Shown here in pieces: positions 6,912 through 13,345 of a stretch of DNA of 14,823 bases. The notes below the pieces were generated by a model that worked only from the letters and a program-made list of their open reading frames with translations, did not search any database and was not told the origin of the DNA. Location of the stretch: assembly GCA_001920085.1 (NCBI GenBank), contig MNJC01000089.1:1339-16161 (forward strand), given 5' to 3'. Position numbers and translations under genes: made by a program. The DNA comes from Actinobacteria bacterium 13_1_20CM_4_69_9 (GTDB lineage Bacteria; Actinomycetota; Thermoleophilia; Gaiellales; Gaiellaceae). Each line of letters starts with the position of its first letter. The stretch's first letter is position 1.

Positions 6912-7451
6912 CTAGCGTCCCGGCTCACAGCCGTTGACGAGCCGAACGAGCGGCAGCCCGTCGACCACGTCCACGACGTTGACGGACGCAAAGCTCTGGT
7001 CGAGGCGGAAGGACGCGTTGGAGGGCACGGACAGCCACGTCGCGAGCGCGGCGCGAATCGCGCCCGCATGGCTGACGGCGACGACGGTCTCGTCGCCGTG
7101 CTGCACGGCAATCCGCTCGAGGGCGCCGACCACACGGCGGCGCAGCTGCTCGTAGGACTCCCCGCCCGGGAACTGCACGGTTCCGGGGGCGTTCAGCAAG
7201 TTGGCCTGTAGCTCCGGCGGGTACTCGTCGAATTGCAGCCCCTCGACGTCGCCGAGCTCGATCTCACGTAGGTCGTCGAGGACGAGCGGCGCGAGGCCGT
7301 GTCGAGCGGCGACTGCCTCGGCGGTGACGGCGGCACGCTCGAGCGGGCTCGTGTACACGGCGGCGAGGCTCAGGTCGGCCAGCGCCGCCGCGAGGCGGCC
7401 GGCCTGGCCGCTGTCTCCGGCCGCGGCATGCCGGCAGAGGACGAGCCTCAT
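6912..7451 (-). CDS. cobC: Histidine phosphatase, probable alpha-ribazole(-5'-phosphate) phosphatase
   Basis: A histidine phosphatase (phosphoglycerate-mutase-like) that in this operon most likely removes the 5'-phosphate from alpha-ribazole phosphate or adenosylcobalamin phosphate, the last step of nucleotide-loop assembly. The ATG at 7451 gives 179 aa. The phosphoacceptor His8 is in LCRHAAAG; the family's RHG is RHA here. SPLERA (35-40), the acidic EIELGDVEG (63-71) and the second histidine in VSHAGAIR (127-134) are present. The start overlaps the cobS stop as ATGA. An upstream in-frame extension exists but runs antisense to cobS and lacks family similarity. Operon position supports cobC over a generic phosphatase; sequence alone does not prove the substrate. 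Confidence 0.85.
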   Translation of the reverse strand: MRLVLCRHAAAGDSGQAGRLAAALADLSLAAVYTSPLERAAVTAEAVAARHGLAPLVLDDLREIELGDVEGLQFDEYPPELQANLLNAPGTVQFPGGESYEQLRRRVVGALERIAVQHGDETVVAVSHAGAIRAALATWLSVPSNASFRLDQSFASVNVVDVVDGLPLVRLVNGCEPGR

Positions 7452-8200
7452 GCGAGCGCGGCAGCGGCGACGAGCACGGCTGTCTCGCAGAGCTCGGTCG
7501 CGGTGCCGAGACAGTCGCCGGTCGCGCCGCCGAGCCACCGGCGGTAGCAGAGCCCGAGCGCCACCGCGACGACGGCTGCCGTGAGGGCGAGCCAGAGCCC
7601 GCTCGTCCACCAAAGGACCGAGGAGATCGCCACGCCGAGCGCGGCGGCGACCGCGGCTGCAGCGGTCGACAGGCGTCCGGTCAGGACGCCGCCCGGCCCG
7701 CCTTCGGCGCGAGGATAGGGCAGGAGCGCCGCCAGCGGCGGAGATGCGGCGCGGGAGAGCGCCCCCGCTGCGACGAGACCCGCGACGACGTGTCCGCGAT
7801 CGACGAGCGTCGCGACACAGCCGATCTTCAGCAGCAGATCGAGCGCGAGCGCGACGGCGCCAAATGTTCCGATGCGCGAGTCGCGCATGATCGCCAGCGC
7901 CTCGTCGCGACCGTTCGCACCGAGCGCGTCTGCCGTGTCGGCGAGCGCGTCGAGATGCATGGCGCCCGTCACGGCCGCCGCGACTGCGACGGCCAGCCCG
8001 GCCGAGACGAACGCCGGGAGCGCGTGCGCGGCGAGCAGCGCGACGCCGGCCGTCAGCGCTCCCACTCCGGCCCCGATGACCGGAAACAGCGCTGCGCCCC
8101 GAGCGACGTCCGCGCCGTCGACGTCGACGTAGCGCCCGACGGGCACACGCGTGAGGAACGAAACCGCGCCGGCGCCGGCGCGCACGCTAGCGGCCGGCAT
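7448..8200 (-). CDS. cobS: Adenosylcobinamide-GDP ribazoletransferase (cobalamin synthase)
   Basis: The integral membrane enzyme that joins adenosylcobinamide-GDP to alpha-ribazole(-phosphate), giving adenosylcobalamin(-phosphate) and GMP. The 250-aa length is normal. The N-terminal FLTRVPVG segment, the metal-binding acidic motif HLDALADTADAL (82-93), MRDSRIGTFGA (105-115) and the C-terminal GGATGDCLG (224-232) are all in place. Several Ala/Val/Leu-rich membrane helices lie between. The ATG at 8200 lies inside the end of cobT (14-nt overlap), and the stop overlaps cobC by 4 nt. It sits with cobT, cobU and cobC, which supply or process its substrates. Confidence 0.95.
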   Translation of the reverse strand: MPAASVRAGAGAVSFLTRVPVGRYVDVDGADVARGAALFPVIGAGVGALTAGVALLAAHALPAFVSAGLAVAVAAAVTGAMHLDALADTADALGANGRDEALAIMRDSRIGTFGAVALALDLLLKIGCVATLVDRGHVVAGLVAAGALSRAASPPLAALLPYPRAEGGPGGVLTGRLSTAAAAVAAALGVAISSVLWWTSGLWLALTAAVVAVALGLCYRRWLGGATGDCLGTATELCETAVLVAAAALA

Positions 8201-9167
8201 CCGTCACGCCCGCAGTTGCGAACGTCGCCATCTCGTCGAGGACCGCGAGGGCGGCATCGAGCAGCGGCAGGCAAAGCGCGGCACCGCTGCCCTCGCCGAG
8301 CCGCAGGTGGAGGTCGAGCACCGGCTCGAGGCCGAGCGCGTCGAGCACGAGCCGGTGCCCGGGCTCCGGTGAGAGATGAGCGGCGATCATCGCCTCGGCC
8401 GCCGCCGGAGCGAGGCGGGCGGCGACGAGCGCCGCGACGGAGCTGATGAACCCGTCGAGGAGGACGACCATGCGGCGCTCCGCCGCGCCGAGGGCGAGCC
8501 CGCACAGAAACGCGAGCTCGGAGCCGCCGAGCGCCGCCAACACCGCCACCGGGTCGTCGTGGTCGACGGGATTCGCCGTGACCGCGCGGCGGACGACAGC
8601 CACCTTGCGAGCCAGACCCTCGTCGTCGACCCCGGTGCCTCGTCCGCAAACGCGGCGGGCGTCCACAGCGAGCAATGCAGAAGCGAGCGCAGCCGCGACC
8701 GTGCTGTTGGCGATGCCCATCTCGCCCAGCGCAACGATCCCGACGCCGTCCGCGTCGAGCTCCGCGGCAGACGTAGCGCCCTCGTCGAGCAGGCGGCGTG
8801 CCTCGGTTCGCGTCATCGCCGGGCCGCGAGCGATGTTGCCGGTGGGCCGCCCCACTCCGACGTCTACGACGTGCACGCGTGCACCTGCGGCGCGCGCGAG
8901 CACGCACACGGCCGCGCCTCCGGCTTCGAAGTTCGCGAGCATCTGCCGCGTCACCTCGGCGGGATACGCGCTCACGGCCTCTGCGGCGACACCGTGGTCG
9001 GCCGCTGCGACGACGACGGCAGCCTCCAGCCGCCCGGGCTTCGGTGTCCCGCGGATCGCGGCGATCTGCACCGCGAGCTCCTCGAGCCGACCGAGGCTGG
9101 CGCGCGGCTTCGTCTTCGCGTCGAGGGCGGCCTGGGCCGCCGCGCGCGCAGGCTCGTCGACCGTCAC
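8187..9167 (-). CDS. cobT: Nicotinate-nucleotide:dimethylbenzimidazole phosphoribosyltransferase
   Basis: This enzyme transfers phosphoribose from nicotinate mononucleotide to 5,6-dimethylbenzimidazole or another base, giving alpha-ribazole phosphate. I take the GTG at 9167, which overlaps the cobU stop as GTGA and gives 326 aa beginning just before the conserved TKPRASLGRLEELA block. Other landmarks are VAAADHGVAAE (53-63), the phosphate-binding LGEMGIANST (147-156, with Ala where many homologues have Gly), GRGTGVDD and the C-terminal LSPEPGH (265-271). The catalytic Glu is expected at 292 in RLGEGSGA. A much longer in-frame reading reaching 9509 is antisense-like junk within cobU. Lower-ligand preference cannot be read from the sequence. 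Confidence 0.95.
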   Translation of the reverse strand: MTVDEPARAAAQAALDAKTKPRASLGRLEELAVQIAAIRGTPKPGRLEAAVVVAAADHGVAAEAVSAYPAEVTRQMLANFEAGGAAVCVLARAAGARVHVVDVGVGRPTGNIARGPAMTRTEARRLLDEGATSAAELDADGVGIVALGEMGIANSTVAAALASALLAVDARRVCGRGTGVDDEGLARKVAVVRRAVTANPVDHDDPVAVLAALGGSELAFLCGLALGAAERRMVVLLDGFISSVAALVAARLAPAAAEAMIAAHLSPEPGHRLVLDALGLEPVLDLHLRLGEGSGAALCLPLLDAALAVLDEMATFATAGVTDAGR

Positions 9168-9676
9168 TGCAGCCGCAGCTTCCTTCCCGCGACGACGAGC
9201 GCCGCCTCGTCGGCAACGGCGGCCCACTGTGCGTTGACTCGCCCGAGCACGTCGCGATAGCGGCGGCCGAGCGGCGACGCCGGGACGATGCCGAGGCCGA
9301 CTTCGTTGCTGACGACGATCGTCGGAGGCGTGCGCTTCCGCGCGACGTCTGCCACGCGCGCGCTGAGCGCCTCCACGTCGCCGTCGTCGTCGCCGCGTTC
9401 GATCAGGTTGGCAACCCAGAGCGAAAGGCAGTCGACGATCACCGCACTCTCCGCAGGCACCGCGGCCAGTGCCGCCGCGAGCTCGAGCGGCTCCTCGACG
9501 GTCCCCCACTCCGCGGGGCGCTCCGCGCGGTGCGCCGCGATCCGAGCGGCCATCTCCTCGTCGCGAGCTTCGCCGGTCGCAATGACGGTTACCCGCCCGC
9601 CCGAGCTGGACGCGAGCTCCGTGGCCAGCGTCGACTTGCCGCTGCGCGCACCGCCGAGCAGGAACGTCAAGCTCAC
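9164..9676 (-). CDS. cobU: Adenosylcobinamide kinase / adenosylcobinamide-phosphate guanylyltransferase
   Basis: A bifunctional enzyme that phosphorylates adenosylcobinamide and then attaches GMP, making adenosylcobinamide-GDP for CobS. The GTG at 9676 overlaps the upstream ATPase stop as GTGA and gives 170 aa, a normal length. The P-loop GGARSGKS is at 8-15. His49 in AAHRAERPAEW is at the position of the guanylylated histidine. Walker B is VDCLSLW (81-87), and SNEVGLGIVP (123-132) and the RDVLGRVNAQWA segment are typical. All residues expected for activity appear intact. The kinase activity makes this a salvage entry point for cobinamide brought in by the adjacent importer. Confidence 0.95.
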   Translation of the reverse strand: MSLTFLLGGARSGKSTLATELASSSGGRVTVIATGEARDEEMAARIAAHRAERPAEWGTVEEPLELAAALAAVPAESAVIVDCLSLWVANLIERGDDDGDVEALSARVADVARKRTPPTIVVSNEVGLGIVPASPLGRRYRDVLGRVNAQWAAVADEAALVVAGRKLRLQ

Positions 9677-10452
9677 CGCGGCCGCCGCACCGGCACGACC
9701 ACGAATCCCGAGCCGGGCGCGTCGACCACCTCCACCTCGGCGCCGTAGTGCTCCGTGATCAGCGGGCGCGTCAGTACTTCGTCGGCGCCGCCCGCGGCGA
9801 CGAGGCGGCCGCCGTCGAGCAGCAGCAGGCGGTCCGCGTACTGGCCGGCGAGCGTGAGGTCGTGCATCGTCGAGACGACGGTCAACCCGCGGCTTCCACG
9901 CAGCCGGTCGACGATTTCCAGAACCTGCTGCTGGCGGCCCATGTCGAGCGCGGCCGTCGGCTCGTCGAGCAGCAGCAGCGATGCGTCCTGCGCAAGCGCA
10001 CGTGCCAGCGTCGCACGCTGTCGCTCGCCGCCCGAGAGCGTGTCGAGCCGACGATGCGAGAACGGCACGAGGTCGAGCTGCTCGATCGCTCCGTCGGCGG
10101 CACGCTGGTCGGCGCGACCCTCCGTCCCGAAGTAGCCGAGGTGCGGCGTGCGGCCGAGCAGGACGTACTCGCGAACGGTGATGTCGCCGGGGATGAGCGG
10201 TACCTGCGGGACGAGCGCGACCTGGCGGGCGAGCGCCTTGCGGGCGATGGCACCGGCGTCGTGCTCGAACACGCGCAGCCGGCCGCCGTAAGGGACGAGA
10301 CCGGCGACCGCGCGCAGCGCAGTCGTCTTCCCGGCCCCGTTCGGGCCGATCAGGGCGACCCACTCGCCCGCCTCGACCTCGTACGAAAGCGCGTCCAGCA
10401 CAACCGCCCCGCCCAGCGAGACCGACACACGGTCGAGGGCAAGCGCCGTCAC
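9673..10452 (-). CDS. btuD: Corrinoid ABC transporter ATP-binding protein
   Basis: The ATPase of a type II (BtuCD/FecCD-like) importer. From the GTG at 10452 it is 259 aa. Walker A GPNGAGKTT (36-44), Q-loop Q83 in VPQVPLIPGDITVREYV, signature LSGGERQR (139-146), Walker B LLLLDEPTAALD (159-170) and the H-loop His197 in TMHDLT are complete. It overlaps the permease stop and the cobU start by 4 nt each. The FecCD-type ATPases for siderophores, heme and corrinoids look alike, so B12 specificity comes from the riboswitch upstream and the cobUTSC genes downstream. Confidence 0.92.
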   Translation of the reverse strand: MTALALDRVSVSLGGAVVLDALSYEVEAGEWVALIGPNGAGKTTALRAVAGLVPYGGRLRVFEHDAGAIARKALARQVALVPQVPLIPGDITVREYVLLGRTPHLGYFGTEGRADQRAADGAIEQLDLVPFSHRRLDTLSGGERQRATLARALAQDASLLLLDEPTAALDMGRQQQVLEIVDRLRGSRGLTVVSTMHDLTLAGQYADRLLLLDGGRLVAAGGADEVLTRPLITEHYGAEVEVVDAPGSGFVVVPVRRPR

Positions 10453-11471
10453 GCAGTCCGCCTGGTCGTGCGCAGCACCACTGCGAAGAACGGCGCACCG
10501 AAGAACGCGGTGACGACGCCGATCGGAAGCTCCTGGGGCGCCAGCACCGTGCGCGCTATCACGTCCGCGAAGACGAGGAAGCCGGCTCCCACGATCACCG
10601 ACAGCGGCAGCAGCAGCCGGTAGCTCCCGCCGACGAGCAGGCGGATCGTGTGCGGAACGATGATCCCCACGAAGGCGATCAGCCCCGCGACGGCGACGGC
10701 CGCCGCCGTCGCGATCGTGGCCGCGACCACCACGAACAGCCTGACGCGCGCGACGTTGACGCCGAGGGAGGCGGCCTCCTCGTCGCCGACCGCGAGAACG
10801 TCGAGCAGCCGCCGATGCATGAGGATGATCACCCATGCGACGACCGCGTAGGGCAGGACGATGCCGACCTCGCGCCAGCCGGTCGTCGCGAGGCGTCCGA
10901 GCAGCCACGAGTACACCTCCTGCACGGTGTCGACGTGCTGCTGCTGGACGAACGTCTCGAGCGCAGTGAGGAACGACGCGATCGTCACTCCCGCGAGGAC
11001 GAGTGCTGCGGGCCCGGCTGCCGCGCCGGCCGACCGGCCGAGCGCGTAGGCGAGCACGACCGCGACGGCAGCGCCGATGAAGGCCGACACCGGCAGGAGG
11101 TCCCCCGTCAGGCCGCTGCCCGGCGCGTACGCGACGACGACCGTGGCGCCGAGGCCGGCACCGGCGGCGGCGCCCAGAAGGTACGGGTCGGCGAGCGGGT
11201 TGCGGAAGACGCCCTGGTACGAGGCCCCGGCGGCTGCGAGCGTGCCGCCGACCAGCGCCCCCAGGATCACGCGCGGTAGGCGCAGCTCCCAGAGGATCGC
11301 GTCGTTCGCTCCCGAGAGCGGCGAATGCAGCCCGAAGACGTGCGCGAAGGTCGCGTGGACGACATTCACCGCTCCCAGGTGAACCGGACCGACGAGGACG
11401 CCGGTGAGCATCGCCGCCGCGAGGAACACGAAGGCGAGGGGCAGCCAGATCCGGCCCTCCCCGCGCCGCAT
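10449..11471 (-). CDS. btuC: Corrinoid ABC transporter permease, FecCD/BtuC family
   Basis: The membrane channel of the importer; 340 aa from the ATG at 11471, which overlaps the btuF stop by one base (TGATG). About ten hydrophobic helices are visible. Family blocks are LRLPRVILGALVGGTLAAAG (about 65-84), YQGVFRNPLADPYLLG, the cytoplasmic coupling region with AVGDEEAASLGVN (ATPase contact), GLIAFVGIIVPHTIR and the C-terminal ELPIGVVTAFFGAPFF. An in-frame extension upstream to 11600 overlaps btuF and is not family-like, so it was dropped. Substrate is inferred from operon context. Confidence 0.93.
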   Translation of the reverse strand: MRRGEGRIWLPLAFVFLAAAMLTGVLVGPVHLGAVNVVHATFAHVFGLHSPLSGANDAILWELRLPRVILGALVGGTLAAAGASYQGVFRNPLADPYLLGAAAGAGLGATVVVAYAPGSGLTGDLLPVSAFIGAAVAVVLAYALGRSAGAAAGPAALVLAGVTIASFLTALETFVQQQHVDTVQEVYSWLLGRLATTGWREVGIVLPYAVVAWVIILMHRRLLDVLAVGDEEAASLGVNVARVRLFVVVAATIATAAAVAVAGLIAFVGIIVPHTIRLLVGGSYRLLLPLSVIVGAGFLVFADVIARTVLAPQELPIGVVTAFFGAPFFAVVLRTTRRTA

Positions 11472-12310
11472 CAGGTCTTGCGCTTCAACGCCGTCGCCAC
11501 CGCCTGCACGAAGTTGACGACGCGCGGCCCCCAGCGCGACGCGACGGAGTCGTCGATCCCGATGACGCGATGACTCCGCACGGCTGCGATGCCGCCCCAC
11601 CCGGGACGGCTCGCGACCGTTCCCGCCGACTGTCCGCAGCAGCGCGTGTCCGCGAGGACGATCAGCCCCGGATTCTGGGCGAGGATGTACTCACCCGAGA
11701 GCTGCGGATAGCCGCTGGCGGACGAATCGGCGGCATCTGCGATGTTCCTGAGCCCGAAGAGCTTGTAGATCTTGCCGATGAACGTCTGCGAGGTCGCGCT
11801 GAAGTAGGTCGGATCGAGCTCGTGATAGACGGAGAGGCGGCGCTTCGGCACCGACGCGACGGCCTTCGCGATCGACCGCTTCATGCGCCGGACGAGCTCG
11901 TTCGCGCTCTTCCCATGACCGGTCACGGCGCCGAGTTGCCGGATCTCTGCGTACGCGCCGGCGAGGTTCTTGGCGGCAGGCTGGAGCAGCACGCGAATGC
12001 CGAGCTTCTGCAATCCGGAGATGACGTCGTTCGGGTTACCGGAGAGAACGACGAGGTCGGGCCGGTAGCCCGCAATCGATTCGACGTTCGGCGTATAGCC
12101 CGAGAGGCTCGTGTGCGGAGCACGCTTGGGATAGTCGGACTGATCGTCGACGGCAACGACCTGCTTGCCGGCGCCGATCGCAAACAGCGACTCGGTGGCG
12201 GTTGGCGACAGCGAGACGATGCGGTGAGGCGTCGCGGCCGCTACAGGTGCGACGAGCAACAGCGCGAGGGCGGCCCCGAAGGCCGCGGCGACGGTGAGTC
12301 TGTGGAACAC
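11471..12310 (-). CDS. btuF: Corrinoid ABC transporter substrate-binding protein, no lipobox
   Basis: The extracellular binding protein (class III, BtuF/FepB fold) that hands corrinoid to BtuC. It is 279 aa from a GTG at 12310, 4 nt after AGGAGG. Residues 1-26 form a Sec signal peptide (hydrophobic AAAFGAALALLLVAPVAAA) with an Ala-x-Ala-like site before TPHRIVSLSPTATE. The mature part shows IVSLSPTATESLFAIG, YTPNVESIAGYRPDLVVLS and C-terminal SRPGWGGIAAVRSHRV. Monoderm actinobacteria usually tether such proteins as lipoproteins, but no cysteine follows the signal peptide. Two adjacent cysteines occur in DTRCCGQ. Transcript expression is presumably controlled by the riboswitch just upstream. 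Confidence 0.92.
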   Translation of the reverse strand: MFHRLTVAAAFGAALALLLVAPVAAATPHRIVSLSPTATESLFAIGAGKQVVAVDDQSDYPKRAPHTSLSGYTPNVESIAGYRPDLVVLSGNPNDVISGLQKLGIRVLLQPAAKNLAGAYAEIRQLGAVTGHGKSANELVRRMKRSIAKAVASVPKRRLSVYHELDPTYFSATSQTFIGKIYKLFGLRNIADAADSSASGYPQLSGEYILAQNPGLIVLADTRCCGQSAGTVASRPGWGGIAAVRSHRVIGIDDSVASRWGPRVVNFVQAVATALKRKT

Positions 12311-12314
12311 GAAT

Positions 12315-12320
12315 CCTCCT
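12315..12320 (-). promoter_or_regulatory. Shine-Dalgarno of btuF
   Basis: AGGAGG on the minus strand lies only 4 nt before the GTG at 12310. It can pair with CCTCC (12361-12357), which overlaps the 3' side of the riboswitch B12 box. That makes it a candidate target for translational control. Confidence 0.6.
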
Positions 12321-12339
12321 TCCGCGAGGGGTTCGGTCT

Positions 12340-12512
12340 TCGATTGACCCGACGGCGGAGGTCTTCTGACTCGGGGCTCCCTCCCTCGCCGCCTTCCCAG
12401 CCCGAAGGCCAGTGGCGTGTGGCGCGGGAGCGTCTCCCCTCACAGCGGCGGGACCGTTCCGGACTTGCACCGGATTCCCTTGCCGCTCGCCGGTTTGTCG
12501 CGGGAGACTAGC
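12340..12512 (-). promoter_or_regulatory. Cobalamin (B12) riboswitch in the btuF leader
   Basis: Read on the minus strand, this leader holds the conserved cobalamin-riboswitch elements in order. GGGAATCCGGTGCAAGTCCGG (near 12481-12461) is first, then a CCCGCC-CTGTGA stretch (about 12452-12440). The four-way core follows with GCCACTG (12416-12410) and GGGAAGGC (about 12398-12391), and last the B12 box GAGTCAGAAGACC (12372-12360). The aptamer would bind adenosylcobalamin or a related cobamide and lower expression of the operon below. I see no terminator with a T-run before btuF. The Shine-Dalgarno lies about 40 nt after the B12 box, so control of ribosome access is more likely than attenuation. 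Outer boundaries are approximate. Confidence 0.93.
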
Positions 12513-12523
12513 ATCGGCCGCCG

Positions 12524-12707
12524 ATGGCCACGAGGTCACGCCTGCTGACGGTCTGGCTGCCTCGCCGTCGGCATCGCCTACGCCGCGACCGACGAGCTGC
12601 GCCAGCACTTCGTGCGCGGCCGGCACGCATCGCCGATCGACGTCGCGATCGACGCGGTCGGGCTCTCGCTGGGGATGCTCCTGTGGCTGAACGTGCGCGA
12701 GCGATGA
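12524..12707 (+). pseudogene. VanZ-like gene with internal deletion and frame shift
   Basis: Two frames together resemble one VanZ-like membrane protein. From the ATG at 12524, MATRSRLLTVWLP fits the N-terminus and start of membrane helix 1. From about 12561, in another frame, the sequence reads LAVGIAYAATDELRQHF, then VRGRHASPIDVAIDAVG and a last membrane helix ending before TGA at 12707. This is the classical VanZ C-terminus (YAxxDEx-Q-F--GR--S--D---D--G). The middle of the protein, with roughly two membrane helices (my estimate 50-70 codons), is absent and the frames do not match, so the junction near 12559-12563 is a deletion or an assembly error. The C-terminal frame has a TGA at 12546-12548 and no good start. 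The stop overlaps the next gene's ATG (ATGA), a sign of a once-coupled operon. Confidence 0.75.
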
Positions 12708-13117
12708 AGGCTGTCGCCGTGGACCTCGCAGCGCTCGGAGACGTCGAGCCGCTCTGACGCGACTGGCTCGACGACGCGGCGCGCCGCTTCCGTGTGGACG
12801 TCACGGCGCTCGACGAGCAGCTACCGAACTGGCGCAGGCTGCTGGAGCGCTTCGCAGAGGACCGGGCGCCCGTCTACTTCCGGCGGGACGCCGACGTGAC
12901 GGGAGCGCTCCGGGCAATGCACGCCGCCGGCGTGCGCGTCGGCGTCTACAGCGAGGTGCCGGATGAGCTGGCGCGCATCGCGCTGTCGCACCTCGGCGCG
13001 GACGGCCGCGTCGACGTCGTCGAGACGGGATCGGACGCGCGCGAGCGACTGCTGACGGTTCTCGGAGAGGGGACAACCGACGTGCGAACGCGGGCGCAGC
13101 TCATCGCACTACGATGA
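12704..13117 (+). pseudogene. HAD-like hydrolase gene interrupted by an in-frame TGA
   Basis: The frame starting at ATG 12704 reads MKAVAVDLAALGDVEPL, then TGA (12755-12757), then RDWLDDAARRFRVDV and on to a stop at 13117. The part after the stop continues without break through ALRAMHAAGVRVGVYSEVPDELARIALSHLG, which resembles the HAD motif II neighbourhood. A single TGG-to-TGA change would restore Trp in PLWRDWL. The HAD motif I, normally DxD, is DLA here, so the catalytic acid is also missing. A GTG at 12794 could restart a 107-aa fragment. The start overlaps the VanZ remnant's stop and the end overlaps the next ATG (both ATGA). HAD assignment is moderate; the interruption is directly visible. 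Confidence 0.65.
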
Positions 13118-13344
13118 GCAGCATGGAGCGAAAGGACGTCGGAGACCGCCAGCTGGACGCGCTCCTCGAGCGCCTCGACCGCCTCTGCGACGAGATGCAC
13201 TCGCTCAACCGCCACCTCGACACGAGCGAACAGCTGCTCCGCATCGCGCGCGAGCTGTCGACGCTCAACGAGTCGCTGCAGGCGCTCGCCTACGCGGCGC
13301 TCGGACAGCAGGCGCCGACCGTTCGGCGCCGGCGCACCGGCTAG
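13114..13344 (+). CDS. Hypothetical 76-aa coiled-coil protein
   Basis: A short hydrophilic protein that I do not recognise. It is almost entirely helical, with leucines at heptad-like spacing in LDALLERLDRLCDEMHSL and again in LLRIARELSTLNESLQAL, and a basic tail (RRRRTG). It has one cysteine and no membrane segment. The ATG at 13114 overlaps the HAD remnant's stop (ATGA). A second in-frame ATG lies at 13123, and neither has a clear Shine-Dalgarno, so coupled re-initiation would be expected, which the upstream nonsense codon may weaken. Its stop is 1 nt from the stop of the convergent dehydrogenase gene. A small oligomerising adaptor is possible; no function can be assigned. Confidence 0.65.
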   Translation: MSSMERKDVGDRQLDALLERLDRLCDEMHSLNRHLDTSEQLLRIARELSTLNESLQALAYAALGQQAPTVRRRRTG

Positions 13345-13345
13345 C

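Noticed and set aside
9168..9509. Extended N-terminus for cobT (and similar extensions for cobU, btuD and btuC)
   Set aside because: These stretches overlap the preceding genes and lack family similarity. The GTGA or TGATG overlaps give starts that match normal protein lengths.
12412..12690. A 92-codon plus-strand frame across the riboswitch
   Set aside because: It is antisense to a clear cobalamin riboswitch and then out of frame with the VanZ-like pieces; its Ser/Arg-rich composition has no family resemblance.
12755..12757. TGA as selenocysteine in the HAD-like gene
   Set aside because: The position fits Trp in the surrounding pattern, no redox motif is present and I see no convincing selenocysteine-insertion hairpin directly after it. 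Nonsense mutation or sequencing error is simpler.
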